Made by a program: the position numbers and the translations under genes | NCBI GenBank assembly: GCA_008931825.1 | Contig: QXVZ01009829.1 | Coordinates: 1 to 22,799 of the forward strand | DNA length: 22,799 nt | Direction: 5' to 3' | From: Phallusia fumigata | Lineage: Eukaryota; Chordata; Ascidiacea; Phlebobranchia; Ascidiidae | In this document: positions 1-12,889 of the stretch, piece by piece | Layout of the letters: each line of letters opens with the position of its first letter | How positions within the stretch are numbered: position 1 is the stretch's first letter | Notes under the pieces: model-generated | What the model was told of the DNA's origin: nothing | Databases searched by the model: none | What the model saw: the letters and a program-made list of their open reading frames with translations, nothing else

Positions 1-3000
1 GGTCCAGAGAGGAGAGGAATCCATGAGCAGCCTCACCACCACTACCTCTGCATCCTCACAGTCCAAGGAGAGCGAGTCGATCGCTTCGAGTCCTCCTGGA
101 CAAAAAAGTGTCTCGTTGGAGTCGGTTCATAGCGAAATGGAAAAGGTTTATCTTTGGATGTTGTTGGGCAAACGTTTTTACTATACTGCCACCATAACAG
201 CTTAGTGGTTGGCAAACGCACTTTGAAGATGCATTATTGACATCCCAGAAGTACTCTAGAACTGAAATTAGGGAAAGAAGGATTTTACGCTGTTTCTGTG
301 CACAGATTAGGGGACAGGTTCTTACCTTTGGGTAATTGCCCCCAAAATGGGTGATTTGACATTTTAAGGGGAAAATTATATTACCGTTTTTTTGGTTTCG
401 TTGTTATATCAAGACATTGGCTAATTGTAGGGGGATAAATAAGGATTAGGGGTCGTAGCTGGCTCGTTTTATAACTCCCAAAGACCTGAAAGATCCAGCA
501 GTCTTTTTGCCTACACCAATGTTGTTTGTTTCGGATTGATTCTTTTTGCCAATCTGGACGAATGATGACAATTGTATTCACTATGACAACATAAACATTA
601 TCGCCAGCTTGCACATATTCGACTGGACAATTAGCCAATGGTTTTCATTTTTCTAGAAATTTTCCCTACGCCCTTCCAGTGGTTCGTCATCCTCCCATCG
701 ATCGAGCAACAGCAATGAGGGGAATCACCTTCTGCTATCATCGGGAGAACCAGTAAGACGATTATTGCCTCTTATCAGAAGAGATGTCGATTAGCAAACA
801 TTAAAATGTATTTGAAAATCCTGAATTGTTTTCCAATACTCCAGGCTCCGGAATTTCTGAGATTCGAAAATGTATGTTGTGTATCACGTGATTTTGATTG
901 ACAGGTGACGGCAAGTGTCAGCGTTCCCAACCTGTCATCGTCTCAGGAAGCCTCGCAGATGATGGAGAGTTTCACTCACAACATGCCCCGCGCCCCCGCC
1001 GTGCTCAACGTCAACAACCTCAGCAACAGCGAGGAAGACTCGCTTGCTCGTGACGTCACAGATACGTCAGGTGAGCAGGTTGCGATCGAAAATTTATGTC
1101 GACTTTCCGGGACCGGTTAGATGTTTATTTTGTGCTTTGAGATTAGGTGTTAAGTAAAGAGATTGGAGAGCTATTAAGGTTGCCACAGTTAATACACACA
1201 CATACATTTCCATAAATGGTAAACATTTAAACCAAACATTTTGAAGTGTACGATTTGCATTGTGAGCTATTAATTAAGACTGCTACTGTACTTGTACCAT
1301 ATACGTTTTCGACGAACAACTCGCGACGTTAGTCACACGACCATTAACATGCGGGTTTGTTTCCGAAGAAAAGATCATTTTGCATAGAAATAAACGCTAA
1401 TAGACATTGAAAATACCAATAAAACAGCAGCATAGTTGTTGCAAGCCAAATCGTTAGAACGAAAATATTGTTTCAAACTCGTTTACATCAAAGGTATGCG
1501 CCGCACTACACGTGGTACCCATTTAAGTGGTCCGCCTCGTGTTATGTTAAAAACACAAGAAATCGCTACTTATTCGCTATAAGATCATACAAAAGCGGAT
1601 GTTGTTTTACTAGTCAACCTCTAGTTGTCACTTACATTATAAAGATTTGTGAACAAGGAGAACAGATAACTCACTGTGAACTTTGCCTCATTACTAATTA
1701 ATTGCGAATGCTTTTCTCTAACACAAATACAGGTCGTTTTGTGTATTATTAGAATGTGTGACCTTCCGCGTTATTTTAACTTTGCGATAGTTGACGCCGT
1801 AATATGTTTCAGCTTCCAATCCGCTTACAACAGCACAGAGCGTTCCCAATCTTTCCATGCCAGTCACAGTAACGAGCGAATCACTTCAACCTTCAGCAAT
1901 CGTCAGCAGCAACTCTGTCCTGCAGGCTTTGACGCAGGCATTGTCAGCCAACGCCAGCAACGATAACGAAGGTAATTATGCCTAAAGATTAGGAAATACT
2001 GCTGGTAATGGATTGGATAAGTCAAAAATCGAAAGTACAGCATTGTGTTCAAAATGAAAAGTGGTTTCCAATATTTTTAAGGCGATTTTAATAGTTTTTT
2101 TTAAATTAAGTTTTTTATATTTTAATATCACAAATAGTAACAATGAATGATGTCAATTTTATACAATTACGTTTCGGCAACTGTTCAATAGGTGAGCAAA
2201 ACCAAAACGTAAACTACAAAAAAACTTCCCTACAAAAACAGAAGACCCAAACGTTGGGAAATAATGGAACAAAAAGCACCACAGACCTTATGTATTGCAC
2301 AGATTCTCGTCGGATTTATAGCTAAAATAGTAAATCATACTTATTATGTTTCTTGTTAGATTTCCTCCGCTGCTTGGTGAACGACTGCGACCCAAGTGCA
2401 GCCATCCTCGCTCAGATGGATGACGACAATTTGGATGACGAAAACGAAGATGATGACGAGTTTGATGACGTTTTGGTAAGATCGATAATATCGATTCGAT
2501 ATTTTGAAAATCAACCGCAGTTTTCTTCGTAATTTCCTGAAAAACAGATTCAGCGTTAAAAGCCTATGTTCCCGTCTGCTCCTGGTTACTTTCAAACCTT
2601 GATCGATTTTGTCGATGAAAACAGGAGCTTAGTTGATGCTTTTTGTCACAGAATTATACTGAATAGCCTAATTAAAACCACAGTCGCTGTCATCATCACC
2701 TCGGTTTCAATCTTCTGATGATGACAACGGCGATTGTCAAAACGTCTGCAATATTCAAAAAATTCTTGGACAAAATCCATCCACTGAATTCCTTAGTTTT
2801 TATATTTTTTATTAGTATGAATTCAACCTAAACTTTTTTGTACCATGTACTGTAAAACTGTACTTGCCTAATACTATCCAAGTGGTGGGGTATATTTGCT
2901 GTACGGCAAGGCTGTTGTATTGGCAACAATCCTTTCAACCAATCAGCATACTAGGTAGTTTTCATAACTCAACCGTTCTGTTTAGATGCAAGATGACGAA

Positions 3001-6000
3001 AACGACGAACTGTCCGAAAGTGACCTCGCCTCGACCGCTGCACTGCTAGGCGTGGAACTGGTGGGAAAAAATAACAGCAACACCCATAGCAATAGTTCCG
3101 GCGGCGGCGGTAAGAGCTGGGATGACGAACACACGATTAAACGTCACTTGCCCGCTCTCATACCGGCCTTCGATCCACGACCTGGAAGGATGAACCTGCA
3201 ACAGACGGTCGACCTTGAGATTCCATCGCCAGGTGAAAAATGCTTAGCTAGGGCATAGACCAAGCAAGCTCTACCTTACAGTTGTATTGAATGACCTTAT
3301 ATTATCATGTGCTCAGCGTAAAAGACATTTGGATTTTTGGCCATTCCCCGCTTGTTTGTCAAAATACGTGGACAATGTGAATTTTCCATGATATTAAATT
3401 ACATGTGGCGTAACATTGCGGCAATATATGCGATAAAGGTTGTGCGTTTGTAACATGTGAGAATGTAAGTCGCCTGACAAACTTTTTAAAAATACTGTGC
3501 CGTTGATAGCAGGACCTTTTAAAGGCGTCACAAACCTATGTGGGGCCCGAATATGCAAAGTTATTATAAAATTTGAAGCTGACTGTATCGAGGCCTATAC
3601 GCGTGAACACTTTTTTTTAACGGCCCCTCTTCTAAGCTCTAAGGTGCCGAAAAACATGCACCTGCTGGACCCTCTCTCATAACCCCTCCTGTTGTTTTTA
3701 CTTCAGGAACACCCGAATCTCAGAACCTCGCCGACAAGAAACGTCGGGGTCCGGCGACATCGGGCAAGAAGCTCAAGCTCTTCCTGCGAGGGACGAAAGA
3801 GGGCAGCAAAGAGCATGTGGAAGTTCCTTTTCTTCCAGGCACGACCGTGTTCCGATGTCTCCAGCAACTTCACATCGCAGTGAGCGGATCGGCCAAGCCC
3901 ACGAAGCTACGCAAGATATGGGATCCCACTTATACGTGAGTAAAATGAAAGACGGGTCTGTTTGATAAATCGTGTGGATAAGTGGAGTCGCGCGTAGTAA
4001 AGAACTTATATCCAATGGCACCACTGATAGCGTTAAGAATTTTCTCTGAAATGTTTCATTAATAAAGCACGTCGCATTGGTGCACAAACAAGTGCAGGGT
4101 TTTTAACCGGGGGGTTTGCCAGATGTAAATGTGCTGAGAAATAAAATGCCTAAGCTTGAAAACTCAAGCAACATTGTTTTTTTTGTTTAGGATTGTTTAC
4201 TATGCTGACAAGGAGACGACGGATAAAGGTTCAAGCAAGGTGAGGCGTGAAAATGTTTAAGTTTTCACTTGCTGATAGATCATCAGTCAGACATTTTGTC
4301 AGTATTTCATGTCCGCAACGGAACACTTACCACCAGTAAAGTGCCGCGAACGTGAAAGTCAGAAATCAAACTGCATTATTAAATTTGAAGGCATATGCAC
4401 GCGGTTCTGTTAAATCTAAAATCGAGCACTGACTTTGACCCCAGTTGTCCCTTCGCTTTACGAACAGGAAAAGTTTAAGAGTTAATACATATTTGCAAGT
4501 GTTTTGGGGCGTTTTTTTGGATTCAAATATTCATTTTTCATAACAGGCCTGTAAGTTCCTAAATACTAATCTAAATGTATTTAAAGTGAATTTTTAAATT
4601 TTTTGCCGACCTTCTTCCATCGTTTTGTCTACTTCTTGCCTAAACCAGTACTTGGTTGATAAACACTTGATCATTTTTTGGGGTGTTTTCAACCTTAGTG
4701 TACCAAAATACGACAATAAACGGTATCAGGTTGAGATGACCGACCCTGCCTTGGGATAAACATTTCCATCTTCTTAGAAATCACCAGCCGAAAAACAATC
4801 GCATCTTACTCCAATTATTCCGTCCAACGAAATCCTGGGCAGCACTCCGAAAGGGTTCTCGCTCAACAAATCCGGCAATCTCCGCAATCTCGAACTCACA
4901 AAAGGTGCTGGAAGCGATGAGGAGGGAATAGATGACGTCCTCCAGCTCCTCCAGGTCCTCCACACTCTCTATGACATGGGAGGGATGAATGAGGAGCAGA
5001 GAAGTGAAAATTGTCTCTCGCAGGAAGATTTTATCAGCAAGAAAGTGACGACCAAGCTGCATCAACAAACTGAGGTGAGTTTATGTGTCGATTGTAGATC
5101 GGTGGTTCTCCTAATGGGGTCCGCGGTTTATTAGCCGATTATAAGTGGGCCGCGAAACGCCTCCAGTTCCTCATAATTGAGTTAACCCTTTTTTTAATGG
5201 CTCCGGTTTCAAAGCTGAAATCCCCAACCTGAAATTTAGTTCGTTGAAAGTATTTTTATATCATTGTGTAAAAAAATAAACTAAGCTCGTAAAATTGATA
5301 AACTGTTAAGAACTTTTCATTACAAAATCCCTCTAAGTGGGAAATTCCTCCGGTTGAGAGCCAATGTCTTTATAGTCATCGCGTGACTATGAGATAGAGA
5401 ACTTTTTACCTTGTTGTGGATTTCCTGATATTGTTTTTTTACTGATACCAAAAGTTGCCATAAATTTAAGCTTTGAATTTTGACAATTTTAAATTCGTGT
5501 CTATAAACGGTGGCAATTTTTAAATTTACCACCCCGTGGTCCCACTGGACTTTTATTGAAGGAATTAGTACCAACATAAAGACTAAGCGTCATGTAAAAT
5601 TTGTTACAGGACTTTTTGTGTTTGGCTTGTGACGCTTTACCGGGTTGGTGCGAATCGGTGGTGAGCAAATGTCCGTTCCTCTTCCCCTTCGACGCAAGGC
5701 ACAAGTACTTTGCATGCACAGCTTATGGAACGGCAAGGTGAGACTATTTGATAAAGTTCGCGACCTTTTAACTGAACATTAGCGACTCTCTTTGCATTCT
5801 GCTTTCTTAAAAACTTGGGTACCCTGAAAGTCTTCTGCATTTTCTTACTGTAGCTTTATCCAGCTAAGGCATCTTGTTGATGAACGGAGTTGTATGGGTT
5901 ACTTGTAAATAAAATTATTGTTTGTCAAAACTGTCGAAGCGTTTTTTATCAGCCACAAGCATTGTTAGCGACACCTGGCGGGGTTTGATGTTGTATGAAA

Positions 6001-9000
6001 AAATAGAAAACTAGCCTTAAATAAGGCAATTATGTGTGAAAAGGTGATTTACATGATTATTTTCGCAAATCGTTTTTCAAAATTTTCCATGCTTTCGTTC
6101 ACGCTCATCCAAACACTCTCCGCCCTATACCCTTTTGTTGCAATCTCCAACCGGTGTTAATTTGTCCATCAAACCAAGCATCCCGTTTTAGGTCGATAGT
6201 GTGGCTGCAAAATCGCGCCGAAATCCAATTCGAACAATCGCACGGTAACCGCAACACGGGGCTGAGCGCGGTTGCCATGGCAGCAGCGACGGGGCGCCGA
6301 GAAGACGGGAACATCCACGACCTCCTTCAGCTTGGCCGCTTGCGGCACGAGAGAGTTAAAGTGCCGAGGGACGAACAGAAGTTACTGGAATGGGCAATGA
6401 ACGTTCTCACTGTACACGCTCATAAGAAATCCGTTCTGGAGGTTGGATGTTTGCTTGCTTGGTTCTTTTGTTGCCACTCCATTGGGGTCACGTTTATTTT
6501 ACTCCATTGGTTCATTCATTAGGAGCACAAGACTTAAAAATTAGCCCAATTAATAACATTGCTGCCATAGAGCTTAGTAAATACATTGTAATGCAAACGT
6601 TTCAATAATCGCTGTTGTCATTATCAGTGCAAAACTTAAGTTTACAAGCTCTAGGTCAGTATGTTTTACGTTAGAATCTAGTTGTGTCCAAATTGTCCCC
6701 ACTATTTTGAGAATGGTAGAAAAACGTACACGATCGAAGAACTTTTTACCCAGATGACCCGTCCGTTAACCCAATTATCTGCAAGTAAGGTTATTTTATA
6801 ACCTGCAATTTTATGCGAGTAAATGGCCTACAAGTTTATAGTTTGGTAGTTGTTACATTACATAGTTATAATTTTTTGATCCTTTGACCTTACCTCACCC
6901 AATTAACACCGTATATGGCCCTGACATATGTGTTTTTTAACTTTTTTTAGATTACTAATGCCTACCTGTATATATTGCAATAAAAAGACTATTTTAAAAT
7001 TTACCCGATTTACTTGAGCAGTCACTACAGCCAAAACTGACCGAACAAACCGTGTGAATTATTAACCCACGCATAGTGGTTTGGTAATCCACAACTTTTC
7101 TCTTGGATTTATTTTCTGATTATTTTCAGGTTGAATTTATCGACGAGGAGGGAACGGGACTTGGGCCAACCCTCGAGTTCTACGCTTTGGTCGCAGCTGA
7201 ACTGCAGAGAAAGGATCTCGGAATTTGGTTGGTCGACGACATGTTCATTGAACCGGAACAACGCGAGGTCAGTCACCCGAAACCGAATTTACGTATTGCT
7301 TACTGTGTATATTCGCTTTGCAAAATCGCTCTGTATAGTTGGCCATTGAAAAATCGGACACGTGTGTTCAACACTGGGTTTCGATTATCGGGTAATCACG
7401 ACAGCACAAAGATTTGACGCAAGTGCATACATGACATTTTTTCGAAAAGCGTAAAAAATTGTTTGTTTTCCGATTCCGGTTTTAACCGGTTCCGAGGTTT
7501 GCAGGTGATCGCGTCGTAACGGAGACATGTTCAAGCCTTTTTTACCTTTATGTGATGTTTAGTAGGTTCTGCTAGGCCACCGAGCATCTCGTACTTGACA
7601 GTTATTTTGAACATTCACTGACTCGTACAACCTTTCAGGTTGATATTGGCGAAGGAGTGAAAGCGGCAGGTTTCTACGTACAGCGCTCATGTGGCCTCTT
7701 CCCAGCACCTCTGCCGCAAGATGGCGGTATAGATCGTGCCGTGACGCTTTTCCGATTCATCGGCGCCCTGCTTGCTAAATGCCTACAGGTAAACTCGTAT
7801 CCCGTAGCTCAGTGGAGAAATATTTCGTTTTTGGCTGGTTTTCGTGGGTAGTATAACGAGAGATTACTTTGCACACTTTTAGCGGTTTTCGAACGGGATT
7901 CTTCAGGTCCACCAAAAAAAGCTTTTTATTATTCACTTTTAAAATAACAACCACTGAACTTTATGTTTCTTGACCTGAGGTCCGTGAAACTCTTAGAGGT
8001 CTGTTAGTGTCTTAAAGGTGTTCGTAAACCGAAATCAAATCAAAAAGTTCACTAGTTTATCCGCTCACTTGGGCCATAGCAAAATGTGTCCATAGCTTTA
8101 ATCTAAATCTTAAAGGGGTCCGTGAACGAAAAAGGTTAGGAGACCTTGACTGAAAGAAAATAATTTTTTAACGTAATTTTTGTGCATTCCATTAAACGAT
8201 CTTGTACAACGTTTTTCGGTTGACTGCATGGAGCTCACCAAAAATATCCAGTTCTTTAAAAGAGATGTTTTATATCGATTAGGATGGTCGGCTGATCGAC
8301 CTACCACTGAGTGATAGTCTGCTAAAAATCCTCTGCACTCAACCGAATCCGATTCAGCAACGCATGACGGAGCACTCATCCGTGACCAGCATGGAAGTAC
8401 AACACGTTATTGAGGTAATTAGCAAAACAAAGCAGCTGGGTGGGTTGGAGATTTGGTTGCCATGGTACCAACATTTCGGGTATATATGCAAAATGGCTTA
8501 AAATGTCTGACGAACATTTGCTCTGCTCGTGTCATTCAAATATTTTTTGCCGCCGGGGACATCACTATGTCAGATTGGATTTTAAGAGGCCTAGAAGTTT
8601 CAAATTAGGGCACTTGACGTCGAATAGACGTCACTAGGAAAATTCTGCCACACGCAAAACGTCTGTTGCAGCCAAACGAAAATTTGTGTTTCAAAAATAT
8701 TTAAAATACAAATGCAGAAAATGAGCTGTCAAATATAACCCTGTACATAGTGCAGTCGGTTTGTAATGGTAGTTTAAATGCAGCTGTGACTGCTATGCAC
8801 CTGAAATTTACGCGTTTAGAGAAAAAGGTTTCCCAAAGCCATTTTGCACAAAAACCGCAAGTTTCGAGTTTCAAACTAATTTTGTTCGATTATTTAACAC
8901 ACCGCCAATCTTTACAAAGGCAACTCGTTTTCAGGATAAATTGAACGATGCGAAGGACTCCTCCGGTGATGACGATTCGTTTTCACTTTCCGTCGGATCC

Positions 9001-12000
9001 AATGAGCAAACGGACAATCGCACGGCGTTCTTCTCCGGAATCCTATCTTTGGATGACCTGAAGATTATCGACCCGTCCAGGTACCATCGCGTTTCTAGTT
9101 TAAAAAAAACTTTTTTTGACAAAGAAGTAAGTACATCAAAATACATGTAGTTAAAGTTTTTTCAAACAAGCCTGTGTTACCAGTAGCAATAATCACATAC
9201 TCACCGTTTGCATTTCTCTAAGCTGTGCAATGCATTGATTTTGTATTTACCTTTTCACATTTAAAAACCTTTCAGTGTGAGCAATAGGACTACATGAGTT
9301 CTGTTTGAACGAACACCAATCATCTTAACTATGTTTTAAAAATTCCTCGATGCCCGACCGAGCATGCTCAGGGTATTATGATGTCACATATGTTTGGCTC
9401 GGCACATTCATAGTAATCAAATTGTAAAAACGATACGAACCAACAGAAACGAAAAAAACAGTTCAATCTCGACTTGTTTTGCAATTGACCCTAGTAAAAA
9501 CCAGTGTTTTTTTATTTGGCGAAATTGTTAACTTGTACATCTGCATTGCAGACATCAATTCCTAGAGAAACTATCAAAGATTTGTGACGAAAAGTCTTCC
9601 ATCGAAAAGGACAAGTTGCTTTCAGATGAAGAAAAAAGATTGAAAATCGATCGGTTGGAATTAGATTACAACGGAACGAAGTGCAAAGTGGACGAACTCG
9701 GGTAAAAACTTGATTTCGGTTTCAAAGTTACAAAAAAGTTACAAAAAAGCTTACAAGATTATTTCTAACATACACAGGGCGCAACGCAGTGATTCCCTTT
9801 TATAGTTAGGTTGCAGATGATAAGTGTAGTGTTCCTAGGATGGCCAATTCCAAACCTTATATCGCTTCTTGTCTAGTAGGAAAGGAATGAAAAGTTCCAA
9901 AATAGGCGAAGGGGGATGCATTAAAAAGGGTGGGAGCCACTGGTCTAACAGTTAGATACGCTGGTTTTTGTGGCTCCAGCAAAAAAGAATAATGCAGAAC
10001 TTTGAAACTGTATTGTACAGTCGATCAGGAATCCCATTTTTACAAGCCATACTATTACGCTGGCGCAGTTTGTACAAGGCCAGCCCAGAAAATGCTGAGA
10101 TTGTAAGTTCGATTCTCACCGCCGGCAAACGGTCATTTAAGCCTCTCGTCCTCTTGCAAACAACGACTGATGTTTTTATTTGACCAGTTTACGTCGTTTC
10201 ATTTCAGGTTGACTTTTCAATTCCTGCCCTCTTCTACGGTGTACGGCTACTCTTCACACCCCCTGGTGGACGGTGGTGACGATATCGACCTGACACTAGA
10301 CAACGCTAGAGATTACATTGACCTCACACTCGACTTTGTGTTGCACGGCGGCATAAGAAAGCAAATGGAGGCATTACGAGGTAAAGTAAAACTACTAACT
10401 TAAAATAAACTTGCGCCAAAAACGCGTCGTTTCGTTGTAGAAACTGTTACATGTGTAGTAATAATGCATCTTTATTCAGACAAAACAAATTTGTTTAAGT
10501 ACAAATATAGCACAGTATTAAGTGCAGCAAGCGAAAATCTAGCCTGCGTTGGCCTTCGAACCAACGATATCAATTATCTGAGCCTGGCGCTTTATAAACG
10601 GAGGTGTTACTTGCCCAAAGTCGAATCACAGACGCAGCTTGCTGCATGTGCCATCTTATAACGAGGGTTTTCAACCGGGGAGGGGGGAATTCCCAACTAC
10701 GGTGGTATTTTATTCAAAATGTAATTGCGCCTTTTTGATAATAACTGTAATTAGCTTGATTGCACTTCTTAATATACTGACATAAACATACTATTTTCGA
10801 CCGGTAAGGGGGCTTTAAATATCGGTTGGAGTCCGAGGAATAAAAAGGTTGATGACCATTGCATAAGGGGTGTGGATGCTAAATCATTGGGGTTAGTTAT
10901 AATCATTAGGTAAGTTATAAGTTACTTCCTGGGATGCGAGAACTGTTTGGTGATTTCGAAGGTATGCCATCCAGGAAAGAGATTAAGAATCACTGTGTTT
11001 GACTTTTTCACCTGTCCAAGCAAAACTGTTTCCACTGAAGGATTTCCTTCGCTAACTTTTTTATGTACTTTTCAACAGAGGGTTTCTGCAGCGTCTTCCC
11101 CGTCTCTCATCTTCTTCCGTTCTCGCCCAGCGAGCTTAAAGTGATGCTGTGCGGCGACCAGCACCCCACCTGGTCACGTGACGACGTACTCAACTACACC
11201 GAACCTAAGCTTGGCTTCACAAGGGAAAGGTGTGCAGATTTTCAACACTTAAGTTGGCCAGCTTGTAGATTAGCTGAAAGATAGCACTCAACTTTGCTTT
11301 CTGTTTTTACACGATAACCTTTACTATAGCTTGCGAAAATTTCTGCAATTTCTCGTTCATGGGCCGTAAAAAATGGTTAACTTTTGGACCGTTCGTTATT
11401 CAAATTGAAGAAAGCAAATAAATTTCGTTTTGGGCCATAAAAACCCTAATGAAAGTTATGTATTTCTGCTGTTCAACTCATGCGCAAAGGCCTGCCACAA
11501 ATGAATAGTTTACAGTTGAAAGATATTCCACATTCGGTAACCTCGCCCAGTTTCTCCGGTTTTACTAAATGCAAGCTCCAGGTATCACTTAGCAGGTCGT
11601 TTACTCGAGACCAATAATGCAGTTTTTCTGTATACCCATATACTTACACAATCTTTGTCTTACAGCCCTGGATTTTTGCGTTTTGTCAACGTGGTTTGTG
11701 ACCTGACGGGCGACGAACGAAAAGCGTTCCTTCAGTTCACTACCGGTTGCTCGTCACTGCCACCTGGCGGACTCGCGAATCTTACTCCCCGACTTACCAT
11801 CGTTCGCAAGGTAAGCCATAAACGAGTTGTTTTTCACAGGGTCATTACATTATCAATTTTTTAGCTCCGTTGCACTAAAATATTTTAAACTTTGTCTAGT
11901 ATAGAGTTTCGTGTGTGTTCATCTGTCGTTTAATTCCACTTCTGTGACGTCAAGCAGTAATTTTTTTTTTCGAAAATGGTGGTAATTGAAATCCATCAGT

Positions 12001-12382
12001 TTCTTTTCAGGGTTACCGATAATAAAAGGCGAAGAAGCACTCCGCAATTAATGCTTTAAGATTGTCTGAATTCGCGGTTTCTGTTGTTTAAAACAAACTT
12101 GTGTCAAAACTGATGCTGTAAAGTTTTGATTTAGCTTTTAGAAATAAAGAAACGCGCCAGTTCTTTCGACTACTGACGGATCTGCATACTTTTTATCACC
12201 TTCCCTTGTTTCAATATGTTACCTACCGACCAATTTCCTTCTAGGTCGATTCCGGTAATGGAAGTTTCCCATCAGTCAACACATGCGTTCACTATCTCAA
12301 ACTTCCCGAGTATACGTCCGAGGAAATCCTCAAGCAGCGCCTGTTGGCTGCAACAAGCGAGAAGGGCTTCCACTTAAACTGA
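1..12382 (+). CDS. HECTD1: HECTD1-type HECT E3 ubiquitin-protein ligase, C-terminal part (5' end outside window)
   Basis: E3 ligase that takes ubiquitin from an E2 onto a HECT cysteine and passes it to substrates. Twenty exons join in frame: 1-145, 657-752, 905-1070, 1813-1971, 2360-2475, 2986-3232, 3707-3935, 4191-4239, 4778-5074, 5610-5737, 6192-6441, 7130-7267, 7639-7788, 8283-8414, 8935-9080, 9552-9701, 10208-10380, 11079-11229, 11666-11810, 12245-12382 (1067 codons plus TGA). All junctions are GT-AG and keep phase. The N-terminal part seen is a Ser/Asn-rich linker, then an acidic stretch (exons 5-6), a conserved region ([26 protein letters not shown]) and the HECT domain. [35 protein letters not shown] and the C-terminus EKGFHLN match my memory of vertebrate HECTD1 and not TRIP12. 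The ankyrin and MIB regions of the family would lie upstream, outside the window. The larger introns (e.g. 146-656, 1071-1812, 6442-7129, 7789-8282) show no other gene. First-exon left boundary is unknown. Confidence 0.95.
8011..8141. repeat. Degenerate repeat pair with a hAT-like end in a HECTD1 intron
   Basis: CTTAAAGGTGTTCGTAAAC at 8011 recurs as CTTAAAGGGGTCCGTGAAC at 8109 with three differences. The second copy continues into AAAAAGGTTAGGAGACC, which resembles a hAT right terminus. The left boundary was not found, so this is listed only as a repeat. Confidence 0.4.
9787..9942. mobile_element. Probable short hAT-like miniature element in a HECTD1 intron
   Basis: Left end CAGTGATTCCC and right end GGGAGCCACTG (inverse CAGTGGCTCCC) form an imperfect terminal inverted repeat around 156 bp. 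The flanking 8-mers match poorly (4 of 8), so the insertion is old or the boundaries are approximate. There is no coding capacity. Confidence 0.5.
10662..10861. mobile_element. Probable degenerate hAT-like miniature element in a HECTD1 intron
   Basis: The left end reads CGAGGGTTTTCAACC. The right end, inverted, reads CAATGGTCATCAACC, an 11-of-15 match. The interior next to the right end (GGAGTCCGAGGAATAAAAAGG) resembles ends common in hAT miniature elements. No convincing target duplication is visible. Confidence 0.45.
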
Positions 12383-12515
12383 GATGACCTTTGCTCAACT
12401 AAACCTCTTTGGGTTATGACTTTCAAAACAGTGTTTCCCGAAAAAAAATTACCAGCTTAAAAATTTGTAGTTACAGGTTACATTGAATTTGAAATGGCAG
12501 GCAAGTGGGACAATT

Positions 12516-12567
12516 TTTGGCAACATTGTTGTTTATTAGAAAAGTTTTTGGAAACACTGTTGCCAAA
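12516..12567 (+). repeat. Inverted repeat (hairpin) in the HECTD1 3' UTR
   Basis: TTTGGCAACA at 12516-12525 is the exact reverse complement of TGTTGCCAAA at 12558-12567, with a 32-base loop. In the transcript this gives a perfect 10-bp stem. It could be an RNA structure or the remnant of a small transposon end; nothing else distinguishes these. Confidence 0.55.
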
Positions 12568-12883
12568 CCATGGCTTTCAAACATTGGTGTGTTTTGTCCG
12601 CTTTGTATTAGGCTGTTTGCGTAACACCGTGCCATACGTTACAAATTTTGCCTCCTGTCAGCAGCAGATTGTCTGCTGTCACTCTAATTCTAGTTATTAA
12701 TACTGTACAGCTTAAGCGACTAGGACTAGGCCAAATAGGCAGGACGCTAACTGCAATATAAACTCCATACCCGGCCGTTTTTTGCTTCAGTTTGGTTTGC
12801 TGTGGTGGTTGTAACGTCGTTTGCCTGTTTTTTTCCTCTTGTGAATGCAATTTATGCTTTCTTGTTTTGCGCGCGCAGTGTTG

Positions 12884-12889
12884 AATAAA
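12884..12889 (+). terminator. Polyadenylation signal AATAAA for HECTD1
   Basis: Canonical AATAAA about 500 bases after the stop codon. It is followed within 15-40 bases by a GT/T-rich stretch (around 12898-12930) that would serve as the downstream element. It is the first AATAAA after the stop. Confidence 0.7.

Larger units (their letters stand above)
6192..12382 (+). other. HECTD1: HECT catalytic domain exons of HECTD1
   Basis: The ten exons from 6192 to 12382, with the end of the 5610-5737 exon, encode the HECT domain. The N-lobe contains [25 protein letters not shown] and [16 protein letters not shown]. The C-lobe contains [33 protein letters not shown] and [15 protein letters not shown]. 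The active-site cysteine is the TGC codon at 12284-12286, followed by 31 residues to the C-terminus; this is the spacing I recall for the human protein. No frameshift or early stop is seen, so the ligase looks catalytically intact. Confidence 0.93.

Noticed and set aside
1..12382. TRIP12 as the identity of the HECT ligase
   Set aside because: The C-terminus ([37 protein letters not shown]) follows HECTD1; TRIP12 has different residues at these places and a different ending.
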